Positions 48,242-59,990 of a DNA stretch of 64,000 nucleotides are shown one piece after another. Made by a program: the position numbers and the translations under genes. A model generated the notes under the pieces. It made no database searches and was not told where the DNA came from. It worked only from the letters and a program-made list of their open reading frames with translations. Source of the stretch: Micromonospora pattaloongensis. Its GTDB lineage: Bacteria > Actinomycetota > Actinomycetes > Mycobacteriales > Micromonosporaceae. The stretch lies in the NCBI RefSeq assembly GCF_900107255.1, contig NZ_FNPH01000002.1:1-64000 (forward strand). The letters are read 5' to 3'. Numbering within the stretch: the first letter of the stretch is position 1; each line of letters begins with the position of its first letter.

Positions 48242-48886
48242 ATGCTCACTGCCGACACGGGTCCGGGGTTCACTCTCGCCGAGGAGTTCTTCCTGATCGC
48301 GCACGACGACCGCACCGGCCGGGCGCTACTCGGCGGCGACCTGCTGGCCGTCGGGCTCGCCGGCTCCGTGCTCGCCGGTCTGGTGCTGGCCGGCCGGCTC
48401 ACCGTGCTGGACCGGGCCGTCGCGCTGATGGACTCCCGTCCGGTCGGCGACCCGATCGGCGACCCGCTCATCGCCGAGCTGCGGCAGCGCGCCGAGCGCC
48501 GGTCCGTGCGCGCCTGGATCGAATACCTGTGCGACGGGCTGACGGCGGCGGTCGCGGAGGACCTCGCGGCCCGCGGGCTGATCCGGATCGCCGAGGTGCG
48601 GCACCCGGTGACCCGGCGTCGCACCGCCCGGTACCCCGCGGTCGACGCCGCCCGGGCAGTCGGGCCGCGGGTGCGGCTGGGACACGCGCTCGGGGCGCCC
48701 GCGCCGGTCGACGCCCGCACCGCGCTGCTCGCCGAGATCGTCCGGGCGACCGGCCTGGACGGGTGGTTCGTCGACGTCTACGGCCCGCCGGTGCGCGAGC
48801 AGCTGGCCCGGATCGACGCGAACCTGCCGCGCACGCTGCGCGCTCTCCTGACCGGCGTCGACGAGGCGGTCACGGCCGTGCGCTGA
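48242..48886 (+). CDS. GPP34 (GOLPH3-like) family protein
   Basis: A 214-residue member of the Golgi phosphoprotein 3 family, common in actinomycetes. The start LAEEFFLIAHDDRTGRALLG and the segment LAGLVLAGRLTVLDRAVAL, followed by the helical C-terminal half, match. In eukaryotes GOLPH3 binds phosphatidylinositol 4-phosphate and Golgi enzymes; the bacterial role is unknown but membrane-lipid binding is plausible. It is soluble, with no signal peptide. It lies 47 nt before the MBL hydrolase gene on the same strand. Confidence 0.88.
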   Translation: MLTADTGPGFTLAEEFFLIAHDDRTGRALLGGDLLAVGLAGSVLAGLVLAGRLTVLDRAVALMDSRPVGDPIGDPLIAELRQRAERRSVRAWIEYLCDGLTAAVAEDLAARGLIRIAEVRHPVTRRRTARYPAVDAARAVGPRVRLGHALGAPAPVDARTALLAEIVRATGLDGWFVDVYGPPVREQLARIDANLPRTLRALLTGVDEAVTAVR

Positions 48887-48933
48887 CCCGGCCAGTGCGC
48901 ACGGCCGTCCCGCCGACGGCGTACGTTCTAGCC

Positions 48934-49545
48934 ATGCTGATCACGAAGTACACGCACGCCTGCGTACGACTCGAGCACGACGGGCGCGTCCTCGTCATCG
49001 ACCCCGGCGTGTGGAGCGAGCCGGCGGCGCTCACCGGCGCGGAGGCGGTCCTCGTGACACACGAGCACGCCGACCACATCGACGTCCTCCGGCTGGCCGG
49101 CCTCGGCGTGCCGGTATTCGTCCCCGCCGACGCCGACATCCCCGGCATCGCGGTCCCCGGCCTGGACGTGACCCGGGTGAACGCGGGCGACGAGTTCACC
49201 GCCGCGGGCTTTTCGGTACGGGCCGTCGGCGGGCGCCACGCGTTCATCTACGGCGGGCAACCCGACTGCGCCAACCTCGGCTACCTGGTCGACGAGCGTC
49301 TCTACCACCCCGGCGACGCGCTGCACCTGCCGGAGCGCCCGGTCGAGACGCTGCTCGTGCCGGTGCACGCCCCGTGGCTGAAGCTGGACGAGGCGATCGA
49401 CTTCGTCCGGGCGGTCGACCCCGAGCGCACCGTGCCGATCCACGACGGGATGGTCAACGACCGCGGCCTGGGCAGCATCAACGGCTGGTTCGGCCGGGAG
49501 ACCGACCACGGCTACCGGTGGCTGGCGCCGGGCGAGCAGGCGTGA
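48934..49545 (+). CDS. MBL-fold metallohydrolase
   Basis: A 203-residue metallo-beta-lactamase-fold protein. It begins [25 protein letters not shown], has the metal site [10 protein letters not shown] (about 48-57), then [20 protein letters not shown] and a closing histidine in VPIHDG. This is the UlaG-like class of hydrolases; natural substrates are unknown. It is complete. The start ATG 48934 has no strong ribosome binding site. It may be cotranscribed with the GPP34 gene upstream. Confidence 0.9.
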   Translation: MLITKYTHACVRLEHDGRVLVIDPGVWSEPAALTGAEAVLVTHEHADHIDVLRLAGLGVPVFVPADADIPGIAVPGLDVTRVNAGDEFTAAGFSVRAVGGRHAFIYGGQPDCANLGYLVDERLYHPGDALHLPERPVETLLVPVHAPWLKLDEAIDFVRAVDPERTVPIHDGMVNDRGLGSINGWFGRETDHGYRWLAPGEQA

Positions 49546-49672
49546 CCGACCGCGACCCCCGGGGACCGCGCGCGGCGTGGGCCACGCCGCCACGCGGGCG
49601 GGGCGGCGCGACAACCGGGGGGAAATTCTGCACAATGCAGCCCGTACCCCAGGCAGAAGGCGGAACAGGATC

Positions 49673-52075
<2,403 letters not shown>

Positions 52076-52084
52076 GATACGCCG

Positions 52085-52130
52085 AAAGGGCCCCTCGCGA
52101 CCGGTCTGACGCCACGGCGAGGGGCCCTTT
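52085..52130 (+). terminator. Strong hairpin terminator after tex
   Basis: A perfect 14-bp stem (AAAGGGCCCCTCGC at 52085-52098 with its complement at 52117-52130), beginning 9 bases after the tex stop codon. The right arm ends in a short T run. Confidence 0.85.
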
Positions 52131-52236
52131 CATTGACAGCGCTCACCGCGGCGACCTAGGTTCGGATCGTTACCGGCCGGTTGACATCCACATCGGACGC
52201 CGCCCGCGAGGACGGCCCGCCCCGCCAGGAGCCGCC

Positions 52237-53598
52237 ATGCGGACACGGCCCGCGCGTCTTTCCCGCCGCCTGCTTGCCGCCGCCACCGGCGTCGCCCTCA
52301 TCGTCGGTCTCACCGCCGCGCCGGCGCGGGCCCACGGGACCCCCGGCGACCGGCCGCTACCCGGCTACACGATCGACAACCCGCCGCTGCGGCCCGCACT
52401 CGTCCACGGCCGCCCCGCGCAGGTGCGGCAGGGCGTGCACCGGCACGCCGCGTACGCCATCGAGGTGCCGCCGCGGTGGAACGGCGAGCTGCTCATGTGG
52501 GCGCACGGCTACCGCGGCCAGGGCACGGTGCTCACCGTGGACCCGCCCGGTTTCGGGCTGCGGCAGCGGCTGCTCGACGCCGGGTACGCGTGGGCCGCCT
52601 CGTCGTACGCCACCAACGGCTTCGACATCCGCGCCGGCGTGCTCGGCACCCGCGAGCTGGCCGACCTCTTCGGCCGGGTCGTCGGCCGTCCACACCGCAC
52701 CTACCTCGCGGGCGTGTCGATGGGCGGCTACATCATCGGACGGTCGCTGGAGCAGTACCCGGGCTTCTACGCCGGGGCGCTGCCGATGTGCGGGGTGATG
52801 GGCGACCACACGCTGCTCGACTTCTTCCTCGACTACAACCTGGTGGCCCAGGCGCTGGCCGGCGTCGACGCCTATCCGCTCCCCGCCGACTACCTCACCG
52901 GCGCCGTGCCGCGCATCCAGTCCCGGCTCGGTCTGGACGCGCTGACGCCGACCGCGCCGGAGCCCACCACCGCGCGGGGCCGGCAGTTCCGGGCGATCGT
53001 CGTCGAGCGCTCGGGCGGCCCGCGCCCCGGCGCCGACGCGGCGTTCGCCACCTGGAAGAACTTCCTCTTCGCGATCGGCACGACCGCGGCCGGGGACTCT
53101 CCGGCGCAGCGCCCCGACCAGCTCGCGACGAACCTGTTCACCCGCTACCGGCCCGGCTCCCCGGTCGACGTCGACGCGATCGTGCGCCGGGTCGCCCCGC
53201 AGAACCTGCGCGACCGGCTCTCCCCCGCGCTCACCCCGGTGCCGCGGATCGCGGGCCGGCCGTCCGCGCCGGTGCTCTCCCTGCACAACCTCGGCGACCT
53301 GTTCGTGCCGTTCTCGATGGAGCAGGCGTACGCGGCCGACGTCGCGCGGCAGGGCCGCGGCCGGCTGCTCGTCCAGCGCGCCATCCGCGCGACGCAGCAC
53401 TGCGAGTTCAGCGACGTCGAGGTGGGCACGGCCTGGGACGACCTGGTGCGGTGGGTGCGCGGGGGCAACCGCCCGGCCGGCGATCCGGTGAGCGACCGGG
53501 CGACGCTCGCGCGCCCGGACTACGGCTGCCGGTTCAGCGACCCGGCCGCGTACGCCGCCGGCGCCGGCACCCGCCGCCTCTACCCCGTCTGCCGCTGA
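52237..53598 (+). CDS. Secreted alpha/beta hydrolase
   Basis: A 453-residue exported protein with a clear signal peptide (MRTRPARLSRRLLAAATGVA, cleavage near APARAHG). The alpha/beta hydrolase nucleophile elbow is GVSMGGYI (about 164-171), an early strand reads LLMWAHGYRGQGT, and a late acid/histidine region is HNLGDLFVPFSMEQAY and RATQHCEFSD. Substrates are unknown; an extracellular esterase or polyester hydrolase is possible. The ATG at 52237 has CAGGAG upstream. It is encoded alone, behind the tex terminator and convergent with the beta-propeller gene. Confidence 0.85.
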   Translation: MRTRPARLSRRLLAAATGVALIVGLTAAPARAHGTPGDRPLPGYTIDNPPLRPALVHGRPAQVRQGVHRHAAYAIEVPPRWNGELLMWAHGYRGQGTVLTVDPPGFGLRQRLLDAGYAWAASSYATNGFDIRAGVLGTRELADLFGRVVGRPHRTYLAGVSMGGYIIGRSLEQYPGFYAGALPMCGVMGDHTLLDFFLDYNLVAQALAGVDAYPLPADYLTGAVPRIQSRLGLDALTPTAPEPTTARGRQFRAIVVERSGGPRPGADAAFATWKNFLFAIGTTAAGDSPAQRPDQLATNLFTRYRPGSPVDVDAIVRRVAPQNLRDRLSPALTPVPRIAGRPSAPVLSLHNLGDLFVPFSMEQAYAADVARQGRGRLLVQRAIRATQHCEFSDVEVGTAWDDLVRWVRGGNRPAGDPVSDRATLARPDYGCRFSDPAAYAAGAGTRRLYPVCR

Positions 53599-53646
53599 CG
53601 ACCGCTCGGCCCTGCACCCCGTGCTGCGCCGTCGGCGCGGCGAGTG

Positions 53647-56316
53647 TCAGAGCAGCAGCAGCGGGGTCTTCCAGATGCCGCGGCCGTGCGTCGCCGCGTA
53701 CAGGAAGCCGTCGGCGCTGACGTGCAGGTCGAAGACCGCGGTCAACGGCAGCGCGAACGCGGTCGACCCGGAGGGCAGCCCGACCCGCCGCCACCGCACC
53801 GTCTCCGGGGTGGCCCGGCGGTCGGCGACCAGCACCCCGAGGTCGGTGCCGACGACGAGCTTGTCGCCGACCACGACCACGTCGGTGGCGGGGATGTCCG
53901 GGAACCCGACCGACAGATCGGTCCAGGACGCCTGCACGCCGGTGAGCGTCTTCGTGAGCGTGCCGCGGTAGACGTGCTTGACCCCGGCCCCCGGCCCTTC
54001 GATGAAGCGCCGGTTGAAGCCGTTGAAGACCAGGTAGACGGTGGAGTTGGTCGGGTCGGACGGGTCGAAGGTCACCGCGTTCGGGTAGCGGTTGGGCAGA
54101 CCGGTCAGGTCGAGCTCGGTCCAGACGCCGCCCCAGTTGGTGACGACGCCGCGGGTGAAGCCGGCGCTGTTGCAGTTCGTCTGGCCGCACCACGACGCGA
54201 TGTAGACGTCCTTCGACGGGTCGGCCGGAGCCGTGCGGTCGGCGACGGCGTCCATTCCGACGATCAGCCGCGCGCCGGTGGTGTCCAGTTTGTGCAGCTG
54301 CTGCCAGCCCCGGTCCGGGTCGGCCGCCGCCTGCTCCCGCGAGTAGCTGAAGCCGTGGTCGTGCCGCCAGAACGAGTTGCCGCCGGCCACCCAGCGCTCG
54401 CTGGCCCCGTCGCCGACGTTCTTCGACCCGCGCACCACCCGGAACGGGGCGGTGAAGCGCGCGTTGACGTCGGGCACGGTGAGATCGAAGACCGCGCTGG
54501 TGTCGCCCCGGCTGCGGCCGCAGTTCTTCGTCACCCAGAGCGCCAGGAAGACGTACTCGTCGAGGATCTGGCAGCCGTTGCGGGGGTTGACGATGATGTC
54601 GCCGCCGTCGCCGCCGAACGGGCTGACCTGGTCGCGCGCACCGGCGCGCAGCAGGGAACCGCCGTTGTCCTGGAGCCCACCGGCGACCGCGAAGCCGCGC
54701 CCGTTGGGGTCACGGCCGGTGCCCACGGAGTAGTACTGCAGGGTCCGCAGCCCGTCGTTGTGGTTGGTCCAGTCGGTCGCGTGCCCGGCCGCGTTCTCGG
54801 CGCTGCGCGTCGGGGCGCGCGGTCGGGAGTAGACGCCGCCGTCGTTTCCGATCAGCACCGTGTCGCCGGCGAACGCGATGGAGTGCTGGTCGGGGTGCGG
54901 GGTGGCGGGGCAGCCACCGCTCGGCTCGGCGGGGTCGAAGCAGTCGAAACCAACGTTCCAGTAGGGACCGACCGTCTTCCAGGTCGTGCCGGCGTCCTCC
55001 GTCTCGTAGACCTCTTCGAGCCCCACGTAGACGTGCCGCGGGTCGGTCGGATCGACCGCGACGAAATTGTTGTACCAGGCCTGCACGCCGACGGGATACT
55101 CCTCGGCGACCCCGATCGCCGAGCCCGACTTCTCCAGCGTGGTGGAGTCGGCGATCCGGGTCCACGGACCCGTCACGCCGGTGGTGGAGGTGAACACCCC
55201 GGCCAGCGCGCTCCCGGCGGCGGCCAGGCCGGCGGGGCTCTCCTGGACGAGGTAGAGGCGGCTGCCGTCGGCCGCGGCGGCAAACTCGGCGTTGCCGACG
55301 TCGGCGGCGTCGATCTCGCCCGTGAGCGTCACCCGGTCGAACGAGTCCGGTCCGCCCCCGGCGGTGGACAGGTAGTAGCCGTTGTAGGCGGCGCCCGAGC
55401 GCCAGGCGGCGTTCGCCAACACCGTGCGACCGCCGCTGCCCGGCTGGATCAGCACGTCGTTGACGATGTTGTCGTACGGTTTGGTGATGTCGCCGTCGGA
55501 CGCCGGGTTCGGCAGGAACACCTGCTCCCACGGCTGGGCGTGCCGCGCCGGGTCGGTCGAGTGCCGCCACAGGCCGCGGCTCGTCGCCGCGTAGACCGTG
55601 CCGGCGCCGTCGAACCGGAGCTTGTTGATGCTGCGCGACTCGAGCTCCGCGCCGCCGACCCGGTCGTGCTGGCTGAACGCGCCCGCGCGGCTGGCGTGAC
55701 GCAGCCGGTAGACCCCGGCCCCCGTGTACGAGGTGGCGCCGGTGTTGGCCTCGCCGGTGGCGTACCAGAGGGTGTCGGTGGCGGCGTCGTAGCTGAGGTC
55801 GCCGGTGGACAGGGCCAGGATCCCGTCCGAGATCGGCTTCCACTGCCCGCCCGGACCGAGCTTCTTGCGGAACACCCCACCGTTGGCGCCGCCGGCGAAG
55901 ATGTAGCCGTTACCGGCGGCCAACCCGGTGACCCGGCCGGCCACGTTTCCCCAGCCGCTGCCGGAGTTGGAGTATTCGGGGTCGCGGTAGTCGGGATCGT
56001 CCGAGTCGTACGCCCGCCGGGTGACCTCGAGCCAGGGGCTCACGGTTCCGGGCAGGCCGCGCAGGCTCGCCAGCGCCTCGCCGTACTCACCGGGCTCGAC
56101 CGCGCCGTACGGCGCGAGCCGTGCCACCGCTTCCTGGGCCGCGAACGTCTTCACCCCGGCCTGGCCGGCGTGCAGCCCGGCCACCGGCTTCGGACGTGGG
56201 AACGGCCGATCCACCCGGGCCGACGCCGGCGCCGGCGTGGCGGCGACCACGACGGCCGCGACGAGCGCGAGTCCGCCCCATCGTCGGCCCGCGCGTCCGT
56301 GCCGAACAGAGAGCAT
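53647..56316 (-). CDS. Secreted BNR/sortilin-type beta-propeller protein
   Basis: A large exported protein of 889 residues. The signal peptide (HGRAGRRWGGLALVAAVVVA) follows ATG 56316. A propeller built from repeated blades covers most of the rest: repeated motifs such as GYIFAGGANGGVFRK, GTVYAATSRGLWRHS, YVGLEEVYETEDAGTTWKTVG and FLYAATHGRGIWKT are BNR (Asp-box)-like. Members of this group are glycosyl hydrolases or adhesins; no catalytic residues could be identified. The terminal HGRGIWKT blade suggests the propeller closes at the C-terminus. Monocistronic and convergent with the hydrolase gene. Confidence 0.82.
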   Translation of the reverse strand: MLSVRHGRAGRRWGGLALVAAVVVAATPAPASARVDRPFPRPKPVAGLHAGQAGVKTFAAQEAVARLAPYGAVEPGEYGEALASLRGLPGTVSPWLEVTRRAYDSDDPDYRDPEYSNSGSGWGNVAGRVTGLAAGNGYIFAGGANGGVFRKKLGPGGQWKPISDGILALSTGDLSYDAATDTLWYATGEANTGATSYTGAGVYRLRHASRAGAFSQHDRVGGAELESRSINKLRFDGAGTVYAATSRGLWRHSTDPARHAQPWEQVFLPNPASDGDITKPYDNIVNDVLIQPGSGGRTVLANAAWRSGAAYNGYYLSTAGGGPDSFDRVTLTGEIDAADVGNAEFAAAADGSRLYLVQESPAGLAAAGSALAGVFTSTTGVTGPWTRIADSTTLEKSGSAIGVAEEYPVGVQAWYNNFVAVDPTDPRHVYVGLEEVYETEDAGTTWKTVGPYWNVGFDCFDPAEPSGGCPATPHPDQHSIAFAGDTVLIGNDGGVYSRPRAPTRSAENAAGHATDWTNHNDGLRTLQYYSVGTGRDPNGRGFAVAGGLQDNGGSLLRAGARDQVSPFGGDGGDIIVNPRNGCQILDEYVFLALWVTKNCGRSRGDTSAVFDLTVPDVNARFTAPFRVVRGSKNVGDGASERWVAGGNSFWRHDHGFSYSREQAAADPDRGWQQLHKLDTTGARLIVGMDAVADRTAPADPSKDVYIASWCGQTNCNSAGFTRGVVTNWGGVWTELDLTGLPNRYPNAVTFDPSDPTNSTVYLVFNGFNRRFIEGPGAGVKHVYRGTLTKTLTGVQASWTDLSVGFPDIPATDVVVVGDKLVVGTDLGVLVADRRATPETVRWRRVGLPSGSTAFALPLTAVFDLHVSADGFLYAATHGRGIWKTPLLLL

Positions 56317-56433
56317 CGCGGTCCTCTCCCTACCGGGCCTTCCCGCGCGGGGCATCGATCGACGCCCCGGCCCGTATCGCACGGTAGCGGTCCGTAGCCG
56401 CGACGGGAAGACAGCCGCGCGGTGAACCGCGGT

Positions 56434-56604
56434 TCACAGCCGTGTCATCGCCTGCCGGATCTGGACGACGAGCTGCTCGGGGACCTCGGCGATCCGGTGC
56501 TGCTCGCGGGCGTGCACGGCGACGGCGGCGAGGATCTCGTTCTCGTGCCCGGTGAACACCGAGGCGCAGCCCGGCACGACGTCTCCACAACGGAACTTCT
56601 TCAT
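56434..56604 (-). CDS. DUF1059 family small protein
   Basis: A 56-residue protein starting at ATG 56604, with GGAAGGG 8 nt upstream. The sequence MKKFRCGDVVPGCASVF, then ILAAVAVHAREQH and a helical end (PEQLVVQIRQAMTRL) match the DUF1059 pattern with its two early cysteines (C6, C13) and later histidines (H31, H36), which may bind metal. The function is unknown. It lies 45 nt downstream of the EAL-domain gene on the same strand and is probably in the same transcript. Confidence 0.82.
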   Translation of the reverse strand: MKKFRCGDVVPGCASVFTGHENEILAAVAVHAREQHRIAEVPEQLVVQIRQAMTRL

Positions 56605-56649
56605 GAGTTTTCCCTTCCTGTGACACAGTCCCGCGGGACCGGTGGGTGG

Positions 56650-57825
56650 CTAGCGGCTGGCGGCGGCCATCGCCGCGTCGACCAGCTCGCCCACGTCGAG
56701 CACGCCGAGCACGTGACCGCTGGCATCGGTGCAGACCAGTGGCGCGCCCCGCTGCCACGCCGGGCGGGCCAGCGCCCGGCGGGCCACGTCGTGCGGCGCC
56801 GAGGACGGCGCGACGGTCATCGCCGGGACGACGTACGCGACGCTGTCCGGGCCGGGGACGAGCACGCTGCGCGGCCGGCCCTCCGGATCGACCAGGACGG
56901 CGGTGGCGCGGGTCCGGGCCGTCGACGGGACCGCCGGGCCGGGCGGCTCGGTGACGATGTCGCAGTCCCGGACCAGGTGGATGATGTGTTCGGTGAGGCT
57001 CACCCGCAGCATGCAGTCGCGCAGCAGCTCGGTGACGGCCCCGGCGAGGCTGGGCCAGCCGGTCGCCGGCCGGCCGAGCAGCCAACCCTGCACCAGCGGC
57101 ACGCCGAGCGACGCGAGGCTGCGCAGCTCGCCCTCGGTCTCCACGCCCTCGGCGAGTAGCCAACCGTCCATCCGGCTGGCCAGCTCGCCCATCAGCTCCA
57201 CCATGCTGCGCCGGACCGGGTCGTGGTCGATACCGGTGACCAGCGCCCGGTCCAGCTTGACGATGTCGGGGCGCACCGACATGAGCTGCTCCAGACCGGA
57301 GTAGCCGGTGCCCGCGTCGTCGACGGCGATCAGCCCACCCTGCTCGCGGATCTGGTCGAGGACGGCACGCAGCGCCGCGTCGTCCGACGCCCGTACGTGC
57401 TCGGTCAGCTCGATCACGACCCGGTCCAGGCGGCCGGCGCCCAGCAGCGCGTCGCGGACGGCGGGGTGCGGCACGAGGTGCGGCTCGGCGTTGATCGTGA
57501 TGAAGGTGTTGGACGGCAATTCGGGCCGCAACGCGAGGGCCCGCTGCACCACGCGCGCGGTCAGGTCGGGGGCGAAGCCGAGCCGGTCGGCCGCGGCGAA
57601 CCACCGGTCCGGGGTGGCGGCGGGATCGGCCGGGAAGCGCGACAGCAGCTCGAAGCCGGCGACGGCGCCGGATCCGAGATCGACGATCGGCTGCGCGACC
57701 AGGGCCGGCTGGTTGCCGTCGGCGAGGACGCGCCGCAGCGCCGCCGACCAGTCAGGATCGGCGTCGGGGCGGTCGTCGACGGCGCCGGCGGGGGATGTCG
57801 CGCTCACGGGGAAGCTATCGGCCAC
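56650..57825 (-). CDS. EAL-domain c-di-GMP phosphodiesterase with C-terminal CBS-like region
   Basis: A 391-residue protein. The EAL domain spans about residues 28-262 and retains the catalytic residues: Glu in FELLSRF, Asn in INAEP, Glu in VIELTEH, the DD pair in VDDAGTGYSGLEQL, Lys in IVKLDRALV, Glu in AEGVETE and Gln in QGWLLG. It is therefore expected to hydrolyse c-di-GMP. The last 120 residues look like a CBS-type pair (GAPLVCTDASGHVLGVLD at the end), perhaps sensing a nucleotide. There is no GGDEF domain and no membrane helix. The GTG start at 57825 has GGAGG upstream. It follows the conservon ferredoxin gene by 44 nt. Confidence 0.88.
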   Translation of the reverse strand: MADSFPVSATSPAGAVDDRPDADPDWSAALRRVLADGNQPALVAQPIVDLGSGAVAGFELLSRFPADPAATPDRWFAAADRLGFAPDLTARVVQRALALRPELPSNTFITINAEPHLVPHPAVRDALLGAGRLDRVVIELTEHVRASDDAALRAVLDQIREQGGLIAVDDAGTGYSGLEQLMSVRPDIVKLDRALVTGIDHDPVRRSMVELMGELASRMDGWLLAEGVETEGELRSLASLGVPLVQGWLLGRPATGWPSLAGAVTELLRDCMLRVSLTEHIIHLVRDCDIVTEPPGPAVPSTARTRATAVLVDPEGRPRSVLVPGPDSVAYVVPAMTVAPSSAPHDVARRALARPAWQRGAPLVCTDASGHVLGVLDVGELVDAAMAAASR

Positions 57826-57869
57826 CCCGGCCTCCGGTTGAGCCCTCCGCTACGCCCAGTGTCGGATGA

Positions 57870-58061
57870 TCAGCGCGAGACGGAGATCGCGCCCTCCGGG
57901 CAGGCCAGCGCGCCGCGCTCGGCGGGACGCTCCTGGCCGGGCGGGACGGGATGGGCGCCGGCGGCGGCGTACCCCTCCTCGTCCAGCCGGTAGACCTGCG
58001 GCGCGAGCGCGGCGCAGCGGACGTGTCCGCTGCACCGGTCGCGGTCGACGGTGACGCGCAC
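57870..58061 (-). CDS. Ferredoxin of the conservon ([3Fe-4S] type)
   Basis: A 63-residue ferredoxin. The motif CSGHVRC near the N-terminus has His in place of the second cysteine, and a third cysteine lies in ACPEGA near the end: the pattern of [3Fe-4S] ferredoxins that reduce bacterial P450s. GTG 58061 lies 8 nt after the stop of the P450 gene, preceded by GGGGGCGAG. It is the likely electron donor for that P450. It is too short and out of frame to be part of the P450, so it is a separate gene. Confidence 0.92.
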   Translation of the reverse strand: MRVTVDRDRCSGHVRCAALAPQVYRLDEEGYAAAGAHPVPPGQERPAERGALACPEGAISVSR

Positions 58062-58069
58062 CTCGCCCC

Positions 58070-59338
58070 CTACTCCGGCATCGGCACGCCGCGCGGCTCG
58101 CTCGGCGTGAAGGTGGCCGGCATGTTGAAGAAGCCGTTGATGATGCCGATCGACTCGTTGCGCCGGGTCGCGTCGCGGTCGATGGCGTAGTCGGGCATGC
58201 GGTCCAGCACCCCGCGGAGCATGATCTGGAACCACGAGCGCGCGAAGTTCGACCCGATGCAGCGGTGGATACCGAGCCCGAAGCTGGCGTGCGGGTTCGG
58301 GAAGCGGTCCAGCCGCGCCTCGGCCGGGTCGTCGAAGACCTCCGGGTCGCGGTTGGCGGCGGAGAAGGACATCAACACCCGGTCGCCCGCGCACATCTGC
58401 TGGCCGCCCACCACCACATCCTCGGTGACGGTGCGGGCGAGCGCCGGCACCGGCGTGAAGATGCGCAGGAACTCCTCCGTCGCGTGCTCCAGCAGCGCCG
58501 GCTCCTCGATCAGCCGCTGCCGCTGCTCCGGATGCTCCTCCAGCCACCACAGCGTGTTCGCGAGCAGCGCCGTGGTGGTGTCCACGCCGCCCTGCATGAC
58601 GAGCAGCGCGATCAGCACCACCTCGCCGTCGGAGAGCGGCTGGTCGTTGACGGTCGCCTTCGCCAGCCCGCTGAGCAGCCCGTCCGCCTCCCGCTCGCGC
58701 AGCCCCGGCACCAGCGCGCCGAGCGCGTTGCCCAGCTCCTGCAGGGCGTTCATGCAGCGCAGGTACTCCGGCCCGCCCGCCGGGTGCGACACGATGCCGT
58801 GCATCGGCTCGGCGAACCGCTCCCAGTCGTCGAGCGGCAGGCCGACCAGCTTCATCGTGGCCAGGGCGGGGACCGGGTTGCCGAGGTCGAGGACCAGGTC
58901 CATCCGCCCGGTGGCGCAGACCTTGTCGAGCAGGGCGTCCACGGCCTGCCGGACGAACGGCTCGAGCGCGCGCGCCGCCGGCGGCGAGAAGTACGGGTTG
59001 AGCATCCGCCGGTAGACGTTGTAGAGGGGTGGGTCGAACTCCATCGGGACCTGCAGCATCGGGTTCGGCGGGATCACGATGCCCTGGCGCGGGTCGCTCG
59101 GGTCGTCCATGTTGTGCGTGGAGGTGAACGTCGCGTCGTCCCGGATGACGCGGCTGACGCTGGCGTAGTCGGAGACCAGCCAGAAGCCGCCGTACGTGCC
59201 GGAACGGGCGACCGGGCATCTGGCCAGGTTTTCGTCGGCGATCTGCTGCCAGTTGTCGCGGTACTGCGGGCTGTAGTGGTCAAACTCGATGCTCGGGGGA
59301 GCGCCTGCACCGGTGTCCACGGACGGATCGACAGACAT
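58070..59338 (-). CDS. cvnE: Conservon cytochrome P450 (CvnE-type)
   Basis: A 422-residue P450 with all hallmarks: I-helix GGVDTTTALL (about 244-253), K-helix EEFLR (about 288-292) and haem loop FGLGIHRCIGSNFAR (about 353-367). It follows the cvnD gene after 52 nt on the same strand, in the usual conservon order, and precedes its ferredoxin. In Streptomyces conservons the P450 is thought to act as an effector of the signalling complex or in a linked oxidation; the substrate is unknown. The start ATG 59338 gives a normal N-terminus. Nothing seems degenerate. Confidence 0.92.
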   Translation of the reverse strand: MSVDPSVDTGAGAPPSIEFDHYSPQYRDNWQQIADENLARCPVARSGTYGGFWLVSDYASVSRVIRDDATFTSTHNMDDPSDPRQGIVIPPNPMLQVPMEFDPPLYNVYRRMLNPYFSPPAARALEPFVRQAVDALLDKVCATGRMDLVLDLGNPVPALATMKLVGLPLDDWERFAEPMHGIVSHPAGGPEYLRCMNALQELGNALGALVPGLREREADGLLSGLAKATVNDQPLSDGEVVLIALLVMQGGVDTTTALLANTLWWLEEHPEQRQRLIEEPALLEHATEEFLRIFTPVPALARTVTEDVVVGGQQMCAGDRVLMSFSAANRDPEVFDDPAEARLDRFPNPHASFGLGIHRCIGSNFARSWFQIMLRGVLDRMPDYAIDRDATRRNESIGIINGFFNMPATFTPSEPRGVPMPE

Positions 59339-59390
59339 GCCGCAAACAGTACTGCCTAGCAGGTGCCGGCGGGAGGGGGAAGATCCACGC

Positions 59391-59990
59391 TCACCGCTGC
59401 GTCCGCCGGATCAACTCCTCCATGAACGTTATCAGCACGTCCTTTGTGGAGGCGCGGTCCCGGGCGTCACAGAGCATTACCACGACGTCGTCGTCCAGGT
59501 CGAGCGCGATCCGCACGTCGGCCGGCTCGTAGCGGCGCGCGCCGTCAAAGCAGTTCACCGCGACGATGAACGGGATCCCCCGCTTCTCGAAGTAGTCGAT
59601 CGACGGAAAACTGTCGTCGAGGCGCCGGGTGTCGACGAGCACCACCGCGCCGAGCGCGCCCAACGCCAGCTCGTCCCAGACGAACCAGAACCGGTCCTGC
59701 CCCGGCGTGCCGAACAGGTAGAGGATCAGCGTCTCGCTGAGCGTGATCCGGCCGAAGTCCAGCGCGACGGTGGTGGTGTGTTTTCCCTCCACACCGGACA
59801 GATCGTCGACGCCGATGCTCTCGGCGGTGATCAGCTCCTCCGTCCGCAGCGGTTCCACCTCGCTGACCGACCCGACCATGGTGGTCTTACCGGCGCCGAA
59901 GCCGCCGGCGATGAGGATCTTCACCGCCGTCGGCAACTCCCGCGTCGCGGGATCGCCGCCGACGCTGTCGTCAGAGTGCGCGTAGGCCAT
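59391..59990 (-). CDS. cvnD: Conservon GTPase CvnD
   Basis: A 199-residue Ras-like small GTPase of the conservon type. G1 is GGFGAGKTTMVG (about 29-40), G3 is FGTPGQDRFWFVW (about 93-105) and the G4 region reads VNCFDG (about 144-149), as in other CvnD proteins. It is the switch protein of the Cvn complex that works with the histidine-kinase-like CvnA, roadblock CvnB and DUF742 CvnC. Its start overlaps the end of cvnC by 20 bases. Confidence 0.95.
   Translation of the reverse strand: MAYAHSDDSVGGDPATRELPTAVKILIAGGFGAGKTTMVGSVSEVEPLRTEELITAESIGVDDLSGVEGKHTTTVALDFGRITLSETLILYLFGTPGQDRFWFVWDELALGALGAVVLVDTRRLDDSFPSIDYFEKRGIPFIVAVNCFDGARRYEPADVRIALDLDDDVVVMLCDARDRASTKDVLITFMEELIRRTQR

Noticed and set aside
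53644-56397. A 917-codon plus-strand frame opposite the beta-propeller gene
   Set aside because: It is a shadow frame; the minus strand has a signal peptide and regular BNR-like blades.
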